Shown: positions 1 through 10,533 of the stretch, piece by piece
Layout of the letters: every line of letters starts with the position of its first letter
How positions within the stretch are numbered: position 1 is the first letter of the stretch
Assembly: GCF_007559425.1 (NCBI RefSeq)
Contig: NZ_VMHE01000004.1
Location: forward strand, 62,001 to 126,000
Source: Allobacillus salarius
GTDB lineage: Bacteria > Bacillota > Bacilli > Bacillales > Alkalibacillaceae
DNA length: 64,000 bases
Direction of reading: 5' to 3'
Made by a program: the position numbers and the translations under genes
The notes under the pieces: generated by a model
The model's input: the letters and a program-made list of their open reading frames with translations, nothing else
What the model was told of the DNA's origin: nothing
Database searches by the model: none

Positions 1-143
1 GCCTTACCTTTAGTCGGGTCTTCCATGTCTGGAATATCGACTAAAACAACGTCAGCTAATTCCTTTTGAGCAACCATCAAAGCAGCTGTTGCACCTGTGA
101 ATCCGGCACCGATGACTGAGACTTTCCTACGCTTGATTGTCAT
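1..143 (-). CDS. mdh: Malate dehydrogenase, N-terminal part (runs off the window)
   Basis: Only the first 47 codons are present, because the gene continues beyond base 1. The reading frame starts [18 protein letters not shown], a Rossmann-fold GxGxxG NAD-binding motif, followed by a stretch ([11 protein letters not shown]) that closely matches Bacillus Mdh. The enzyme interconverts malate and oxaloacetate in the TCA cycle. The ATG at 141-143 is preceded by a strong Shine-Dalgarno (GAGGGAGG in minus orientation). It follows icd by 62 bp on the same strand, so the usual citZ-icd-mdh order of Bacillus is kept. Identification is firm despite the truncation by the window edge. Confidence 0.95.
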   Translation of the reverse strand, partial: MTIKRRKVSVIGAGFTGATAALMVAQKELADVVLVDIPDMEDPTKGK

Positions 144-205
144 CTAAAGCCTCCCTCAATTTGATTTCAACCAATTGATTCTAGCTTTCCACATTCAAAG
201 AAACA

Positions 206-1477
206 TTAACCCATGTTTTTGATTAGTTCATCAGCGAACTCAGAAGTTTTAACTTCTGTTGCGTTATCCATCAAGCGAGCGAAGTCATAAGTAACGACTT
301 TGCTTGCAATCGTTTTATCCATCGCTTTTGCGATTAGCTCACTAGCTTCTCTCCAGCCTAGGTGGTCAAGCATCAATGTACCTGACAAGATGACTGAAGA
401 TGGATTTACTTTGTCCATGCCAGCATATTTTGGAGCAGTACCGTGAGTCGCTTCAAAGATTGCATGGCCTGTGTCGTTGTTGATGTTCGCTCCTGGAGCA
501 ATACCAATTCCACCAACTTGTGCAGCTAGCGCGTCAGAAATGTAGTCGCCATTTAGGTTCATTGTCGCAACGACTTCGAACTCTTTTGGACGAGTTAGGA
601 TTTGCTGCAAGAAGATGTCTGCAATTGCATCTTTAACGATGATTTTACCAGCATCTTGTGCTTCTTTCTGCGCTTTGTCAGCTTCTTCGCGACCTTTTTC
701 TTCAACAATCGCATCGTATTCGTTCCAAGTGAATACTTTGTCGCCATATTCACGTTCAGCTAGTTCATAACCCCAGCTCTTGAAAGAACCTTCAGTAAAC
801 TTCATGATGTTTCCTTTGTGAACGAGCGTAACGGATTTTTTGCCTTCGTTTAGTGCATACTCGATTGCTGCACGCACCAAGCGCTCAGTACCTTCTTTGG
901 ATACTGGCTTAATTCCGATACCAGAAGTTTCAGGGAAACGAATTTTGTCTACACCCATTTCGTTTTGGATGAAGTCAATTACTTTTTTCACTTCGTCTGT
1001 TCCTTCTTGCCACTCAATACCCGCATAAATATCTTCAGTGTTTTCACGGAAGATTTGCATGTCTACATCTTCAGGATGCTTAACCGGAGAAGGTACCCCT
1101 TCGAAATAACGAACAGGACGTAGGCAAGTAAATAGGTCAAGCTCTTGACGTAGTGCAACGTTTAGAGAACGAATTCCTCCACCAATCGGTGTAGTCAATG
1201 GACCTTTAATCGCAATTTTGTAATCACGAATTGTTTCTAAAGTTTCGTTTGGTAGCCACTCACCAGTTTTGTCATATGCTTTCTGACCAGCAAGTACTTC
1301 TTTCCAAACAATTTTCTTTTCGCCGTTGTATGCTTTTTCAACAGCTTGCTCTAATACTCGTGAAGCTGCAGCCCAAATGTCTGGACCAGTTCCATCTCCT
1401 TCGATATATGGAATGATTGCATGATTTGGAACATTCATTTTTCCATTTTCTACTGTAATTTTTTCACCTTGTGTCAT
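206..1477 (-). CDS. icd: Isocitrate dehydrogenase (NADP+)
   Basis: This 423-aa protein has the normal length for Bacillus Icd, which oxidatively decarboxylates isocitrate to 2-oxoglutarate and makes NADPH. The isocitrate/isopropylmalate dehydrogenase signature [14 protein letters not shown] is near residue 310. The substrate-binding segment [10 protein letters not shown], with the serine that is phosphorylated in E. coli, is near residue 104, and the NADP-binding [11 protein letters not shown] is near residue 345. The ATG follows GAGGAGGT by a normal spacing. It lies between citZ and mdh, all in the same direction, so co-transcription from the citZ promoter is likely. A hairpin between citZ and icd may tune its expression. 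Confidence 0.97.
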   Translation of the reverse strand: MTQGEKITVENGKMNVPNHAIIPYIEGDGTGPDIWAAASRVLEQAVEKAYNGEKKIVWKEVLAGQKAYDKTGEWLPNETLETIRDYKIAIKGPLTTPIGGGIRSLNVALRQELDLFTCLRPVRYFEGVPSPVKHPEDVDMQIFRENTEDIYAGIEWQEGTDEVKKVIDFIQNEMGVDKIRFPETSGIGIKPVSKEGTERLVRAAIEYALNEGKKSVTLVHKGNIMKFTEGSFKSWGYELAEREYGDKVFTWNEYDAIVEEKGREEADKAQKEAQDAGKIIVKDAIADIFLQQILTRPKEFEVVATMNLNGDYISDALAAQVGGIGIAPGANINNDTGHAIFEATHGTAPKYAGMDKVNPSSVILSGTLMLDHLGWREASELIAKAMDKTIASKVVTYDFARLMDNATEVKTSEFADELIKNMG

Positions 1478-1548
1478 TGAAATACCTCCTCATTTTTTAC
1501 ATCCGTTTTTGTTATCTGAAAATTGTTGAAAAATCCAGACAACATCAC

Positions 1549-1571
1549 AAAAGCCGGAAAGTCCGGCTTTT
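1549..1571 (-). terminator. Intercistronic hairpin between citZ and icd
   Basis: A perfect 10-bp inverted repeat (AAAAGCCGGA / TCCGGCTTTT) surrounds a 3-nt loop, and the minus-strand right arm ends in four T. It resembles an intrinsic terminator but lies inside the expected citZ-icd-mdh operon. Partial termination or 3'-end protection of citZ mRNA is therefore more likely than a full stop. Confidence 0.65.
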
Positions 1572-1604
1572 GAATAATCTATAGTACCTTAATTCGATCG
1601 CTAC

Positions 1605-2720
1605 TTAGCGCTCATTAAGTGGTACATACTTCTGTTTGCTTGGACCTACCCATTCAGCTCTTGGGCGAATCAAGCGGTTATCAGCATACTGTTCAAGAAT
1701 GTGTGCCAACCAACCAGATACGCGGCTTACTGCGAAAATTGGTGTGAAGAGATCATGGTCGATCCCAAGACTATGATATACAGACGCTGAATAGAAATCA
1801 ACGTTTGCAGGTAATCCTTTGTTTTCTTTAATATAGTCTTCAATTTTAATAGACATTTCGTACCATTTCGTTTCACCAGCAATTTCTGTTAATTGCTTGG
1901 ACATTTCTTTCAAGTGCTTGGCACGTGGATCGCCATTTTTATATACTCTGTGGCCCATTCCCATAATTTTTTCTTTGTTTTCAAGCTTTTTCTCAATATG
2001 TGGAATGGCATTGTCGACTTCACCAATTTCAGAAAGCATCGCCATAACGCGCTCATTTGCACCACCGTGAAGTGGTCCTTTCAGTGCTCCGATTGCTGCA
2101 GTAACACCAGAGTAAACATCAGAAAGTGTTGCTACACAAACACGCGCTGTGAATGTAGATGCGTTCAATTCGTGATCAGCATGTAAAACTAATGCTTTGT
2201 TAAATGCTTCAACTTCAATGTCTTTTGGCTCCTCACCATTTAACATATATAGGAAGTTTTCCGCATAGCTGTATTCTTTTTTCGGTGCAACCGGATCTTT
2301 TCCGTTCCGAATTCTTGCAAAAGCAGTAACAATAGTAGAGATCTTTGCTTGTAAACGAACAGCTTTACGACGGTTTGCTTCTTCATCCATCGTATCTGCT
2401 TCGTCGTCATACAAACCAAGCATAGAAACGGCCGTACGCAATGCTGCCATCGGATGAACCGTTTTCAAATCATACGATTTCAAGTGATCAACGATTTCAG
2501 AAGGGATATTCATATTCTCTGCTAAATCGTTTTTGAATTTGTCTAATTCATCTTTTGTAGGTAGCTTTTGATTCCAAAGAAGGTAAACTACTTCTTCGAA
2601 ACTTGAGTTTTCTGCAAGATCATCAATATCGTAACCCACATAGGTAAGCTTATCATCAATGATCGAGCTAATAGACGATTCTGTTGCTACAATTCCTTCA
2701 AGTCCCTTAGTGTTTGACAT
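1605..2720 (-). CDS. citZ: Citrate synthase
   Basis: This 371-aa type II-like bacterial citrate synthase condenses oxaloacetate with acetyl-CoA. Catalytic elements are in place: LHADHE at residues 178-183, GPLHGGANERV at 214-224, GHRVYK at 255-260 and the catalytic Asp in VDFYS at about 307. The ATG follows a purine-rich Shine-Dalgarno (AAGGAGAG). A sigma-A-like promoter and a palindrome lie in its 5' region. It is the first gene of citZ-icd-mdh, and in Bacillus this promoter is controlled by CcpA and CcpC; ccpA itself is encoded later in this window. Confidence 0.97.
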   Translation of the reverse strand: MSNTKGLEGIVATESSISSIIDDKLTYVGYDIDDLAENSSFEEVVYLLWNQKLPTKDELDKFKNDLAENMNIPSEIVDHLKSYDLKTVHPMAALRTAVSMLGLYDDEADTMDEEANRRKAVRLQAKISTIVTAFARIRNGKDPVAPKKEYSYAENFLYMLNGEEPKDIEVEAFNKALVLHADHELNASTFTARVCVATLSDVYSGVTAAIGALKGPLHGGANERVMAMLSEIGEVDNAIPHIEKKLENKEKIMGMGHRVYKNGDPRAKHLKEMSKQLTEIAGETKWYEMSIKIEDYIKENKGLPANVDFYSASVYHSLGIDHDLFTPIFAVSRVSGWLAHILEQYADNRLIRPRAEWVGPSKQKYVPLNER

Positions 2721-2748
2721 CGTATCTCTCTCCTTTTTCTTTTTGTCA

Positions 2749-2768
2749 AAATGTGTATGAACACATTT
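2749..2768 (-). promoter_or_regulatory. Palindrome in the citZ 5' leader
   Basis: A perfect inverted repeat, AAATGTGT-ATGA-ACACATTT, lies between the predicted citZ transcription start and its Shine-Dalgarno. It could be an operator downstream of the promoter or a small mRNA hairpin. It does not clearly match the catabolite-responsive element consensus, so the cognate regulator is unknown. Confidence 0.45.
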
Positions 2769-2804
2769 AATTCTATCGGAATGCTAGTATATCTTCCACA
2801 TACC

Positions 2805-2833
2805 ATTATAAACAAATTCCGACTGAATGTGAA
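2805..2833 (-). promoter_or_regulatory. Predicted sigma-A promoter of citZ-icd-mdh
   Basis: On the minus strand a -35 TTCACA (2828-2833) is separated by exactly 17 bp from a consensus -10 TATAAT (2805-2810). Transcription would start near 2797, leaving a leader of about 75 nt before citZ. Confidence 0.7.
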
Positions 2834-2927
2834 ATTTTTTAAAATACTTAGAAGTATTTAGCTTCATAGCTTGGACAATTGGTTCATACAATGATGTATG
2901 TAGGTGTTATTTAGTTGGATACAAGCT

Positions 2928-3401
2928 TTAGCTAAACAATCCAACCATCGAATCGACAACACGCATAGCAAGGTATGCAATTCCCGCGCCAATTAATGGT
3001 CCAACAGCGATTCCTTGGAAAAACACAACAGCAAGAATCGTTCCGAGAATCAGGGCTGTTGTCAAGTGTGGTTCGTTCGCTAACAACGTCAATCCGTCCT
3101 TTGCAACATAGGCCACAAAGATTCCTGCAAGAACAGCAATCCATGCATAATACGATTTAAAACTACTCGCTAGATCGGCAAACCCTATTTCACCTGCAGC
3201 GATGGGAACGAGTACTGCAACTGTAATAATGACAACACCGATAAACATACCTTTCGCTTCTAGAAAGGGAAAGACCCGATCTTCCAGCTTGAACAATTTA
3301 ATGCCTAATAAAATATAGACGGCAATTAAAATCGCTTGGTTTTTAGCGATAAATCCGAGCGCTAATAAAATAAGTAAAAATATTGTTGATGATGAAAACA
3401 C
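2928..3401 (-). CDS. ytwI: DUF441 family membrane protein (YtwI-like)
   Basis: A strongly hydrophobic protein of about 157 aa with four to five predicted membrane segments. It matches the DUF441/UPF0756 family, including the end motif GPLIGAGIAYLAMR. The GTG at 3401 gives MFSSSTIFLL, which aligns with B. subtilis YtwI and sits 9 nt after GAGG; an ATG two codons upstream is almost on top of the Shine-Dalgarno. The function is unknown. It lies between citZ and the divergent ytvI, as in B. subtilis. Confidence 0.85.
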   Translation of the reverse strand: MFSSSTIFLLILLALGFIAKNQAILIAVYILLGIKLFKLEDRVFPFLEAKGMFIGVVIITVAVLVPIAAGEIGFADLASSFKSYYAWIAVLAGIFVAYVAKDGLTLLANEPHLTTALILGTILAVVFFQGIAVGPLIGAGIAYLAMRVVDSMVGLFS

Positions 3402-3516
3402 GATCATTCACCTCTTTATTGAAGCTTCACTTCATCCATTTGCACGAACTTTTCATTAACAGAACGTATGCGTGGATGAGAGACCCTCTCTCATTGTAGC
3501 AGAAAGGATTACAAGA

Positions 3517-4611
3517 ATGAATATTGATTGGATTAAAGCTACACAACTGACTGTCACTTTCATCGTAGTGTCTACGTTATTTTACGTTAGCTTACCCATT
3601 TTATATCCGTTTTACATAAGTATCGTGCTTGCGATTGTTATCCTCCCGCTCGCTAAGTTATTGGAAAGAAAGTTATATTTTCCTCGGGGACTAGCTATAT
3701 TCACAATGATTTTTATGTTATTAGTCGTTTCGATTACAGTTATATCGTTAAGTATGATTGAATTGATTCACTTTCTCCAACAATTCTCTTATCTCTTACC
3801 TCAGATATTCGATACAACATTACAGCACTTTTATGAAACGATATTTCCTTGGACAGAAAAAGTGATTGGAACATTATCTAATTTACTAAGCAAGTCTCCG
3901 GATTTTTCAAAGGATTACTTCACACAGCTTTTGAGGGATTTTGCGAACTCACTTCGGGAATATAGTCAAAATTTTTTATTGGACCTTGTCCAATCACTCA
4001 TTTTATTATTCACGAACACGTTACAGTCGAGTTATATTTTTATACTCATTTTATTAAGTACTTATTTTTTAGCGAAGGATGGTCCTAGATGGGCAGCTAC
4101 TTTATTATCAAAGCTTCCCACTCCTGTGAAAGATTTTGTATTTGATCTTAGGACGCAAAGTTATCAAGTGATTAAAAGATATTTTTTCGCACAACTTCTG
4201 ATCATTTTAAGCTCAGGATTAATTATCTGGATTGGACTAACAATTTTAGATGTGAAGCATGCACTTGCAATCACTTTTTTTAGTATGCTTTTGGATTTCA
4301 TCCCTTTGATCGGTGTCAGTGTCGTGTTTATTCCTTGGATTTTATATAGTTTTCTGACACAGCAATTTCATATGACAATCGGGTTAAGCGTACTTTTACT
4401 AGTCTTGATCATTTTTCGTAATATCATTGAACCAAAACTTTTAGGTACATCCCTTGGAATTCATCCTTTTGTGATGATCATATTGTTATTTTTATTTTTT
4501 CAATGGTTTGGTGTAATGGGTGTGCTTTTAACCCCTTTGTGTTTAATTTTATTGATAACCATTAAGCAAACGGGTATTTTACGGGATATTCAAGCGTATT
4601 TAACGAAGTAG
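3517..4611 (+). CDS. ytvI: AI-2E family transporter-like sporulation membrane protein YtvI
   Basis: A 364-aa polytopic membrane protein of the AI-2E transporter (formerly UPF0118) superfamily. N-terminal hydrophobic helices are followed by a soluble-looking stretch (about residues 75-150), then by helices including the family-typical IPLIGVSVVFIPW and GTSLGIHPFVMII near the C-terminus. The start is the ATG after AGAAAGGA; an upstream in-frame ATG at 3472 lacks a good ribosome-binding site. Position next to ytwI and citZ matches B. subtilis ytvI, annotated as a sporulation integral membrane protein. The transported substrate, if any, is unknown. Confidence 0.85.
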   Translation: MNIDWIKATQLTVTFIVVSTLFYVSLPILYPFYISIVLAIVILPLAKLLERKLYFPRGLAIFTMIFMLLVVSITVISLSMIELIHFLQQFSYLLPQIFDTTLQHFYETIFPWTEKVIGTLSNLLSKSPDFSKDYFTQLLRDFANSLREYSQNFLLDLVQSLILLFTNTLQSSYIFILILLSTYFLAKDGPRWAATLLSKLPTPVKDFVFDLRTQSYQVIKRYFFAQLLIILSSGLIIWIGLTILDVKHALAITFFSMLLDFIPLIGVSVVFIPWILYSFLTQQFHMTIGLSVLLLVLIIFRNIIEPKLLGTSLGIHPFVMIILLFLFFQWFGVMGVLLTPLCLILLITIKQTGILRDIQAYLTK

Positions 4612-4639
4612 GTCGGATGGTTGGGGGACATAGTTAGGC

Positions 4640-5145
4640 AGCGTGAGTTTGGCTTTCGTGCTAGAGAGATGCTATCAACGACGGAAGTGGGGGGGGGAAT
4701 TGGTGGCCTTCCGTGCTCGAGAGGCGCTGTCAACGACGGAAGCGGGAAAATTTGTTTGGCTTCCGTGCTCGAGAGATGTTCTCAACGACCTTTTCACATG
4801 ATGACGATGCCGATTGGGTGTCGAGAGCACTTCTCGATGACATTTCCGCATGAGAACGAAGCCATTCGCGTATCGAGAGCGCTTCTCGACGACATTTCAA
4901 CACAAGAATGAAGCCACTTGGGTAACGAGAGCACTTCTCAATGACATTTCAACACGAGAACGAAGCCATTTGGGTATCGAGAGCACTCCTCAATGACATT
5001 TCAACACAAGAACGAAGTCATTCAGGTATCGAGAGGATTTCTCGATGACATTTCAACCCGAAGACAGAGCCTTTTCCGTCTCGAGAGCACTTCTCGATGA
5101 CTTTTTCTACACGAGTATGAAGCCACTCGGGTGTCGAAAGCCTAC
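4640..5145. repeat. 52-bp tandem repeat array with a hairpin in each unit
   Basis: About ten degenerate copies of a 52-bp unit fill the gap between the convergent ytvI and fxsA. The anchor TCGAGAGC (or variants) occurs near 4662, 4717, 4769, 4821, 4873, 4925, 4977, 5029, 5081 and 5134, so spacing is 52 except for the second (55) and last (53). The core TCGAGA-N5-TCTCGA is a perfect palindrome in several copies. An open frame at 4621-4911 is a by-product of the repeats. No gene is seen in this 590-bp gap. Confidence 0.9.
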
Positions 5146-5152
5146 TCAACCA

Positions 5153-5198
5153 AAAAAACCTGAACGATAACACATAACGAGTGTGTCGTTCAGGTTTT
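5153..5198. terminator. Bidirectional terminator between ytvI and fxsA
   Basis: Arms AAAACCTGAACGA and TCGTTCAGGTTTT form a long stem with A-rich and T-rich flanks on both sides. It can serve both convergent genes. Confidence 0.8.
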
Positions 5199-5205
5199 AT
5201 AAATT

Positions 5206-5607
5206 CTATCTCCGGTATATATGAAATCTTTTGACTGATCCTTTTTTAATCATCGATAACAGCTGTGCTTGTGCCCAAAGTTTGAATGGTCTACGAGTCG
5301 TTGGTATCAATAAAAGAAAACCAACTAGATCAGTAAGAAACCCAGGCGTGAACAATAAAACTGCTCCGATTAAAATCGCAATCCCGTCGAAAATTTCATC
5401 TTTTGGCATACGGCGGTTAGCCATTGCCTGACGGGCGCTATTCAGTGTACTAATTCCTTGCCACTTGGCTAAGAAGGCACCTGTCACACCTGTCAAGATA
5501 ATGCCAATTAACACAAACCAAATACTCGTTATGTTCCCAAGCCAAACAAAGATAGCAATCTCGATGACTGAGAAAACAACAATTAATAAAAATAACAATC
5601 GAAACAT
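5206..5607 (-). CDS. fxsA: FxsA family membrane protein
   Basis: A 133-aa small membrane protein with an N-terminal hydrophobic pair of helices. The FxsA-family core GVTGAFLAKWQGI near residue 41 is followed by a third hydrophobic segment (ILIGAVLLFTPGFLTDLVG) and a basic tail. E. coli FxsA suppresses phage exclusion when overproduced; the Bacillus role is unknown. The ATG follows AGAAGGTGA. It sits 11 bp after pyk on the same strand and is probably co-transcribed with pfkA-pyk. Confidence 0.88.
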   Translation of the reverse strand: MFRLLFLLIVVFSVIEIAIFVWLGNITSIWFVLIGIILTGVTGAFLAKWQGISTLNSARQAMANRRMPKDEIFDGIAILIGAVLLFTPGFLTDLVGFLLLIPTTRRPFKLWAQAQLLSMIKKGSVKRFHIYRR

Positions 5608-5618
5608 TTATTCACCTT

Positions 5619-7385
5619 CTATATGATCGAAGTTCGTCCTAGATAAATATTACCCGTTTCAGAATCAAGTGTAATCTCATCGCCATTCGATAACAAGCTC
5701 GTCACTTCTTTCGCACCGACGATTGTTGGTAGGTCTAAGTTTAAGCCGACAATCGCTGCGTGGCTTGTCAATCCGCCTTCTTCTGTTATGATTCCTACAG
5801 CTCGTTTGATCCACGGCATCATTTCTTTTTCTGTACCTGTAGCAACGATGATGTCACCGTCTTTAAAGTTTTCCTCTAACTGTTCTGCACTTTCGGCAAT
5901 GATGACTTTACCAGAAGCACCTTTGTCTCCGATTCCTTGGCCTTTCTGTACGATGTCTCCGACAACGTGAACTTTAACTAAGTTAGTAGAACCACTTTGA
6001 CCGACAGGAACACCAGCTGTGATTACGATTCGATCTCCGCGCTGGATGTACCCTGAATCAAGACTACGGCTTACGGCTAATCCGAGCATCTCATCAGTTG
6101 AATTCACTCGTTCTCCGTGAATTGGATGAACTCCCCACACAAGGTTTAATTGTCGATTTACACTTTCACGGAAAGTAATAGCGATAATTGGTGCATTCGG
6201 ACGATATTTAGAAATCATCCGTGCAGTATTCCCGCTTTCCGTCGGTGTGACGATTGCATTCAATTCAAGTTCTTCTGTTAAATTGGCAACCGAGTGACTA
6301 ATCGCGTCAGTCATATTTTTATCATCATTTTTAAATCGGTTGTTGGATGTATCTAGTTGTGAAATCTTGTTTTCCGTATAAACAGCAATGTTATACATCG
6401 TTTGAACGGATTCAACAGGGTAATCACCTGCAGCTGTTTCGCCGGACAACATAATCGCATCCGTACCATCATAGATTGCGTTCGCAACATCGCTTGCCTC
6501 CGCACGTGTCGGTCTTGGATTTCGTTGCATGGAATCTAGCATCTGTGTAGCTGTAATAACTGGTTTTGCTGCTAAATTACATTCGTGGATAAGCTTTTTC
6601 TGAACGAACGGTACTTCTTCTGCTGGGATTTCAACACCTAAGTCCCCACGTGCCACCATGATTCCGTTACTGACCTGAAGGATTTGAGCAATGTTGTTCA
6701 CGCCTTCTCGGTTTTCGATTTTCGGAATGATTTGGATATGTTCACCGTTGTTTTTTTCCAATAGCTCACGAATATCTAACACATCTGAAGCACGGCGGAT
6801 AAAGGATGCCGCAATAAAGTCAATTCCTTCTTCGATTCCAAATAAAATATCTTCTGCATCTTTATCTGTAATCCCCGGTAGGTTTACGCTCACATTCGGA
6901 ACGTTGACACCTTTTTTATTTTTGATTTCACCGGAGTTTTGCACAACGGTTTCAATCTCATTTTTATCCTCATGAATCGCTTTAACTTCAAGACCAATCA
7001 GTCCATCATCAAGCAAGATTTTTGAGCCTGGGTGGACGTCATGAATCAATCCACTATATGTGAGAGAAAACCGCTCGGCTGTTCCTTCTACGTCATCCAT
7101 TGTCAAGAAGACGGTCGAACCTTCTTCTAAATACGCTTGGCCTCCTTGAAATTGGCCAGTACGAATTTCTGGTCCTTTTGTATCCAACATAATCGCAATC
7201 GACCGACCAGTTTCTTCAGCAGCTTGACGGATATTCTGAATTCGATTACGGTGTTCTTCATGATCTCCATGAGAAAAGTTTAACCTCGCAACATTCATTC
7301 CTGATTCGATTAATTGCTTCAACGTTTCCACGGACTCTGACGCAGGTCCAATAGTACATACAATTTTTGTTTTGTTTTTAATCAT
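5619..7385 (-). CDS. pyk: Pyruvate kinase with C-terminal PEP-utiliser-like domain
   Basis: At 588 aa this is the long Bacillus form. The TIM barrel starts [16 protein letters not shown] and holds the pyruvate kinase active-site region [11 protein letters not shown] and the TATQMLDSM / [12 protein letters not shown] motifs. The extra C-terminal domain carries [13 protein letters not shown] near residue 540, as in phospho-histidine domains of PEP synthase and enzyme I. It converts PEP and ADP to pyruvate and ATP. It lies 20 bp after pfkA on the same strand, the standard pfkA-pyk operon. The ATG follows TAGGAGGT. Confidence 0.97.
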   Translation of the reverse strand: MIKNKTKIVCTIGPASESVETLKQLIESGMNVARLNFSHGDHEEHRNRIQNIRQAAEETGRSIAIMLDTKGPEIRTGQFQGGQAYLEEGSTVFLTMDDVEGTAERFSLTYSGLIHDVHPGSKILLDDGLIGLEVKAIHEDKNEIETVVQNSGEIKNKKGVNVPNVSVNLPGITDKDAEDILFGIEEGIDFIAASFIRRASDVLDIRELLEKNNGEHIQIIPKIENREGVNNIAQILQVSNGIMVARGDLGVEIPAEEVPFVQKKLIHECNLAAKPVITATQMLDSMQRNPRPTRAEASDVANAIYDGTDAIMLSGETAAGDYPVESVQTMYNIAVYTENKISQLDTSNNRFKNDDKNMTDAISHSVANLTEELELNAIVTPTESGNTARMISKYRPNAPIIAITFRESVNRQLNLVWGVHPIHGERVNSTDEMLGLAVSRSLDSGYIQRGDRIVITAGVPVGQSGSTNLVKVHVVGDIVQKGQGIGDKGASGKVIIAESAEQLEENFKDGDIIVATGTEKEMMPWIKRAVGIITEEGGLTSHAAIVGLNLDLPTIVGAKEVTSLLSNGDEITLDSETGNIYLGRTSII

Positions 7386-7405
7386 AAGGTCACTACCTCC
7401 TAAAG

Positions 7406-8374
<969 letters not shown>

Positions 8375-8540
8375 TCATCTCATTCTCTATAAAGGCAGTA
8401 AGTAATTCATCTTATTGAACCATCTACCTATATTTTAAATCAACTGTTAGGTAAAAATCATGTCATACGGGGTAAAGTTCAAATAAAATTCGTTTGATAC
8501 ATTAAAAATGTTAGCTTGGTCTGCTTTAAGGTTACCACAT

Positions 8541-8590
8541 AAATAAAAATCTGCCCCCTTGTTTATTTGTACCAATAACAAGTAGGGCAG
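8541..8590 (-). terminator. Terminator after accDA
   Basis: A stem from CTGCCCTACTTG / CAAGGGGGCAG arms (minus orientation) is followed by ATTTTTATTT. It separates accDA from pfkA-pyk. Confidence 0.8.
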
Positions 8591-8602
8591 TTCTTGGTAT
8601 TA

Positions 8603-9589
8603 CTAATTGACAGGAGTTTCTGTTCGTTCTAAAACGGACGTTGTTGAACCGATTTTTTCATATTTACGCCAACGTTGATCCAATAATTCTTGTTCACTTA
8701 ATTGACTTAATTCGTGCAAAGAAGATTCAATGACTTCTTTGATTTTATTCGCCTGGCTATCAATATCACGATGTGCGCCACCTTGAACTTCTTCGATAAC
8801 ACCGTCAATTACACCGAGTTCCTTAAGGTCATAGGATGTTATTTTCATCGATTCAGCCGCTTTTTTGGCTAAATTGGAATCTTTCCACAGTAAGGCCGCT
8901 GCTCCTTCTGGAGAGATAACGGAGTAAGTGGAGTTTTCCAACATGAACAGCTTATCACCAACACTGATCCCTAAAGCGCCGCCACTTCCGCCTTCACCGA
9001 TTACAATACAAATGATTGGGACAGTTAATCCTGCCATTTCACGAAGGTTCTTTGCAATGGCTTCACTTTGACCTCGCTCTTCAGCAGCTTTTCCTGGATA
9101 AGCACCTTTTGTATCGATGAACGTAATAATAGGACGATCGAATTTTTCTGCCTGGTACATTAATCGCAATGCTTTCCGATACCCTTCAGGATGTGGCATA
9201 CCGAAATTACGACGGATGTTTTCTTTCGTATCTTTTCCTCGTTGGTGTCCGACTACGGTGACAGGTTGACCATTAAACTTGGCAATCCCTCCGACAATCG
9301 CTTCATCATCGCTATGATAACGATCACCATGCATTTCAAGGAAATCAGTAAATAGTTGCTCGATATAATCCAACGTAGTCGGTCGCTCCGCATGTCTAGC
9401 CATTTGAACACGGTCCCACGGAGCCATATTTTCATAAACTTCACGTTCCAAATGCTCCAACCGTTCTTCCAAACGACCAATTTCTTCCGTCAGATCGACT
9501 TCACTATCACCAGAAATCTTTTTCAGCTCAGCAATCTTTTCTCTAAGCTCCACAACTGGTTTCTCAAAAGGAAGGACGTTCTTCTTCAT
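8603..9589 (-). CDS. accA: Acetyl-CoA carboxylase carboxyltransferase, alpha subunit
   Basis: A 328-aa alpha subunit that, with AccD, transfers the carboxyl group from biotin to acetyl-CoA to form malonyl-CoA for fatty-acid synthesis. Conserved stretches include [40 protein letters not shown] and the oxyanion/CoA segment [12 protein letters not shown]. The start codon overlaps the accD stop (ATGA), indicating translational coupling so that the two subunits are made together. Confidence 0.97.
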   Translation of the reverse strand: MKKNVLPFEKPVVELREKIAELKKISGDSEVDLTEEIGRLEERLEHLEREVYENMAPWDRVQMARHAERPTTLDYIEQLFTDFLEMHGDRYHSDDEAIVGGIAKFNGQPVTVVGHQRGKDTKENIRRNFGMPHPEGYRKALRLMYQAEKFDRPIITFIDTKGAYPGKAAEERGQSEAIAKNLREMAGLTVPIICIVIGEGGSGGALGISVGDKLFMLENSTYSVISPEGAAALLWKDSNLAKKAAESMKITSYDLKELGVIDGVIEEVQGGAHRDIDSQANKIKEVIESSLHELSQLSEQELLDQRWRKYEKIGSTTSVLERTETPVN

Positions 9590-10446
9590 GAGCGATCACC
9601 TCCATCCTGGTGAATATCTAGAATCGTCGTTAATATTTTTTTCATTTCCGACCGATGAATAACACGATCTAACTGACCATGCTTGTACAGAAATTCAGCC
9701 GTCTGGAAATCATCTGGCAACTTCTCTCGGATCGTCTGCTCGATAATTCTTCGACCCGCAAAACCAATCAATGCTTTTGGCTCGGCAAAATTGTAATCAC
9801 CTAAAGAAGCAAAACTCGCTGATACACCACCTGTTGTCGGATGCGTCATATACGAGATGAACAACCCGCCTGAACGGCTAAAGCGTTCCAATGCGACAGA
9901 GGTTTTCGACATTTGCATTAAACTGAGTACGCCTTCTTGCATACGCGCACCACCAGAGGCTGTGAAAATTATAATAGGCAGTCTTTCTTCTCTTGCTTTT
10001 TCAATCGCTCTTGAGATTTTCTCACCGACGACAGACCCCATACTTCCCATCCGGAAACGTGAATCCATTACAGCAATAGCCGATTCATAACCATTTATTT
10101 TTCCTTTACCTGTCATAACGGCTTCATTCATACCTGTCTTCTTCTGATCCTTTTCCACTTTTTCTATGTAATCCGGAAATTCAAGTGGATTTGCGGAAGT
10201 CAGTTGGACATCCCACTCTTCAAATGTGTTCGCATCCATCAATGCATTTATCCGTTCTTTCGCTGACATCGGATGATGATGGTCACAATTTAAGCAAATG
10301 AGATTGTTTTTTTCTAATTCTTTTCTGTAGTATATCTTTCGGCATGAAGGACATTTCATCATTAACCCTTCTGGGACATCTTCTCGTTCTGCTTGTTTTG
10401 ATATTGTGGCATATTTTCTTTTTTTATTAAAAATATCTCGTAACAA
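9586..10446 (-). CDS. accD: Acetyl-CoA carboxylase carboxyltransferase, beta subunit
   Basis: A 286-aa protein with an N-terminal zinc ribbon (Cys32-Cys35 and Cys51-Cys54 from the chosen start) followed by the crotonase-fold carboxyltransferase domain ([40 protein letters not shown]). A TTG start at 10446 is chosen because it follows AAAGGAGG by 7 nt and gives MLRDIF, close to MLKDIF of B. subtilis AccD. A longer frame to 10482 has no such support. It overlaps accA by 4 bp. A FadR-like regulator lies 87 bp upstream. Confidence 0.95.
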   Translation of the reverse strand: MLRDIFNKKRKYATISKQAEREDVPEGLMMKCPSCRKIYYRKELEKNNLICLNCDHHHPMSAKERINALMDANTFEEWDVQLTSANPLEFPDYIEKVEKDQKKTGMNEAVMTGKGKINGYESAIAVMDSRFRMGSMGSVVGEKISRAIEKAREERLPIIIFTASGGARMQEGVLSLMQMSKTSVALERFSRSGGLFISYMTHPTTGGVSASFASLGDYNFAEPKALIGFAGRRIIEQTIREKLPDDFQTAEFLYKHGQLDRVIHRSEMKKILTTILDIHQDGGDRS

Positions 10447-10533
10447 CGGGATTCCTCCTTTGCGTGTACACACCATAAACATACAGGAAGTCTACCGTGA
10501 AAATTGTCAAAATTGATCACTGAGCAAACTTCA

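Noticed and set aside
4621..4911. Plus-strand open frame of 96 codons
   Set aside because: It lies in the 52-bp repeat array and its translation follows the repeat.
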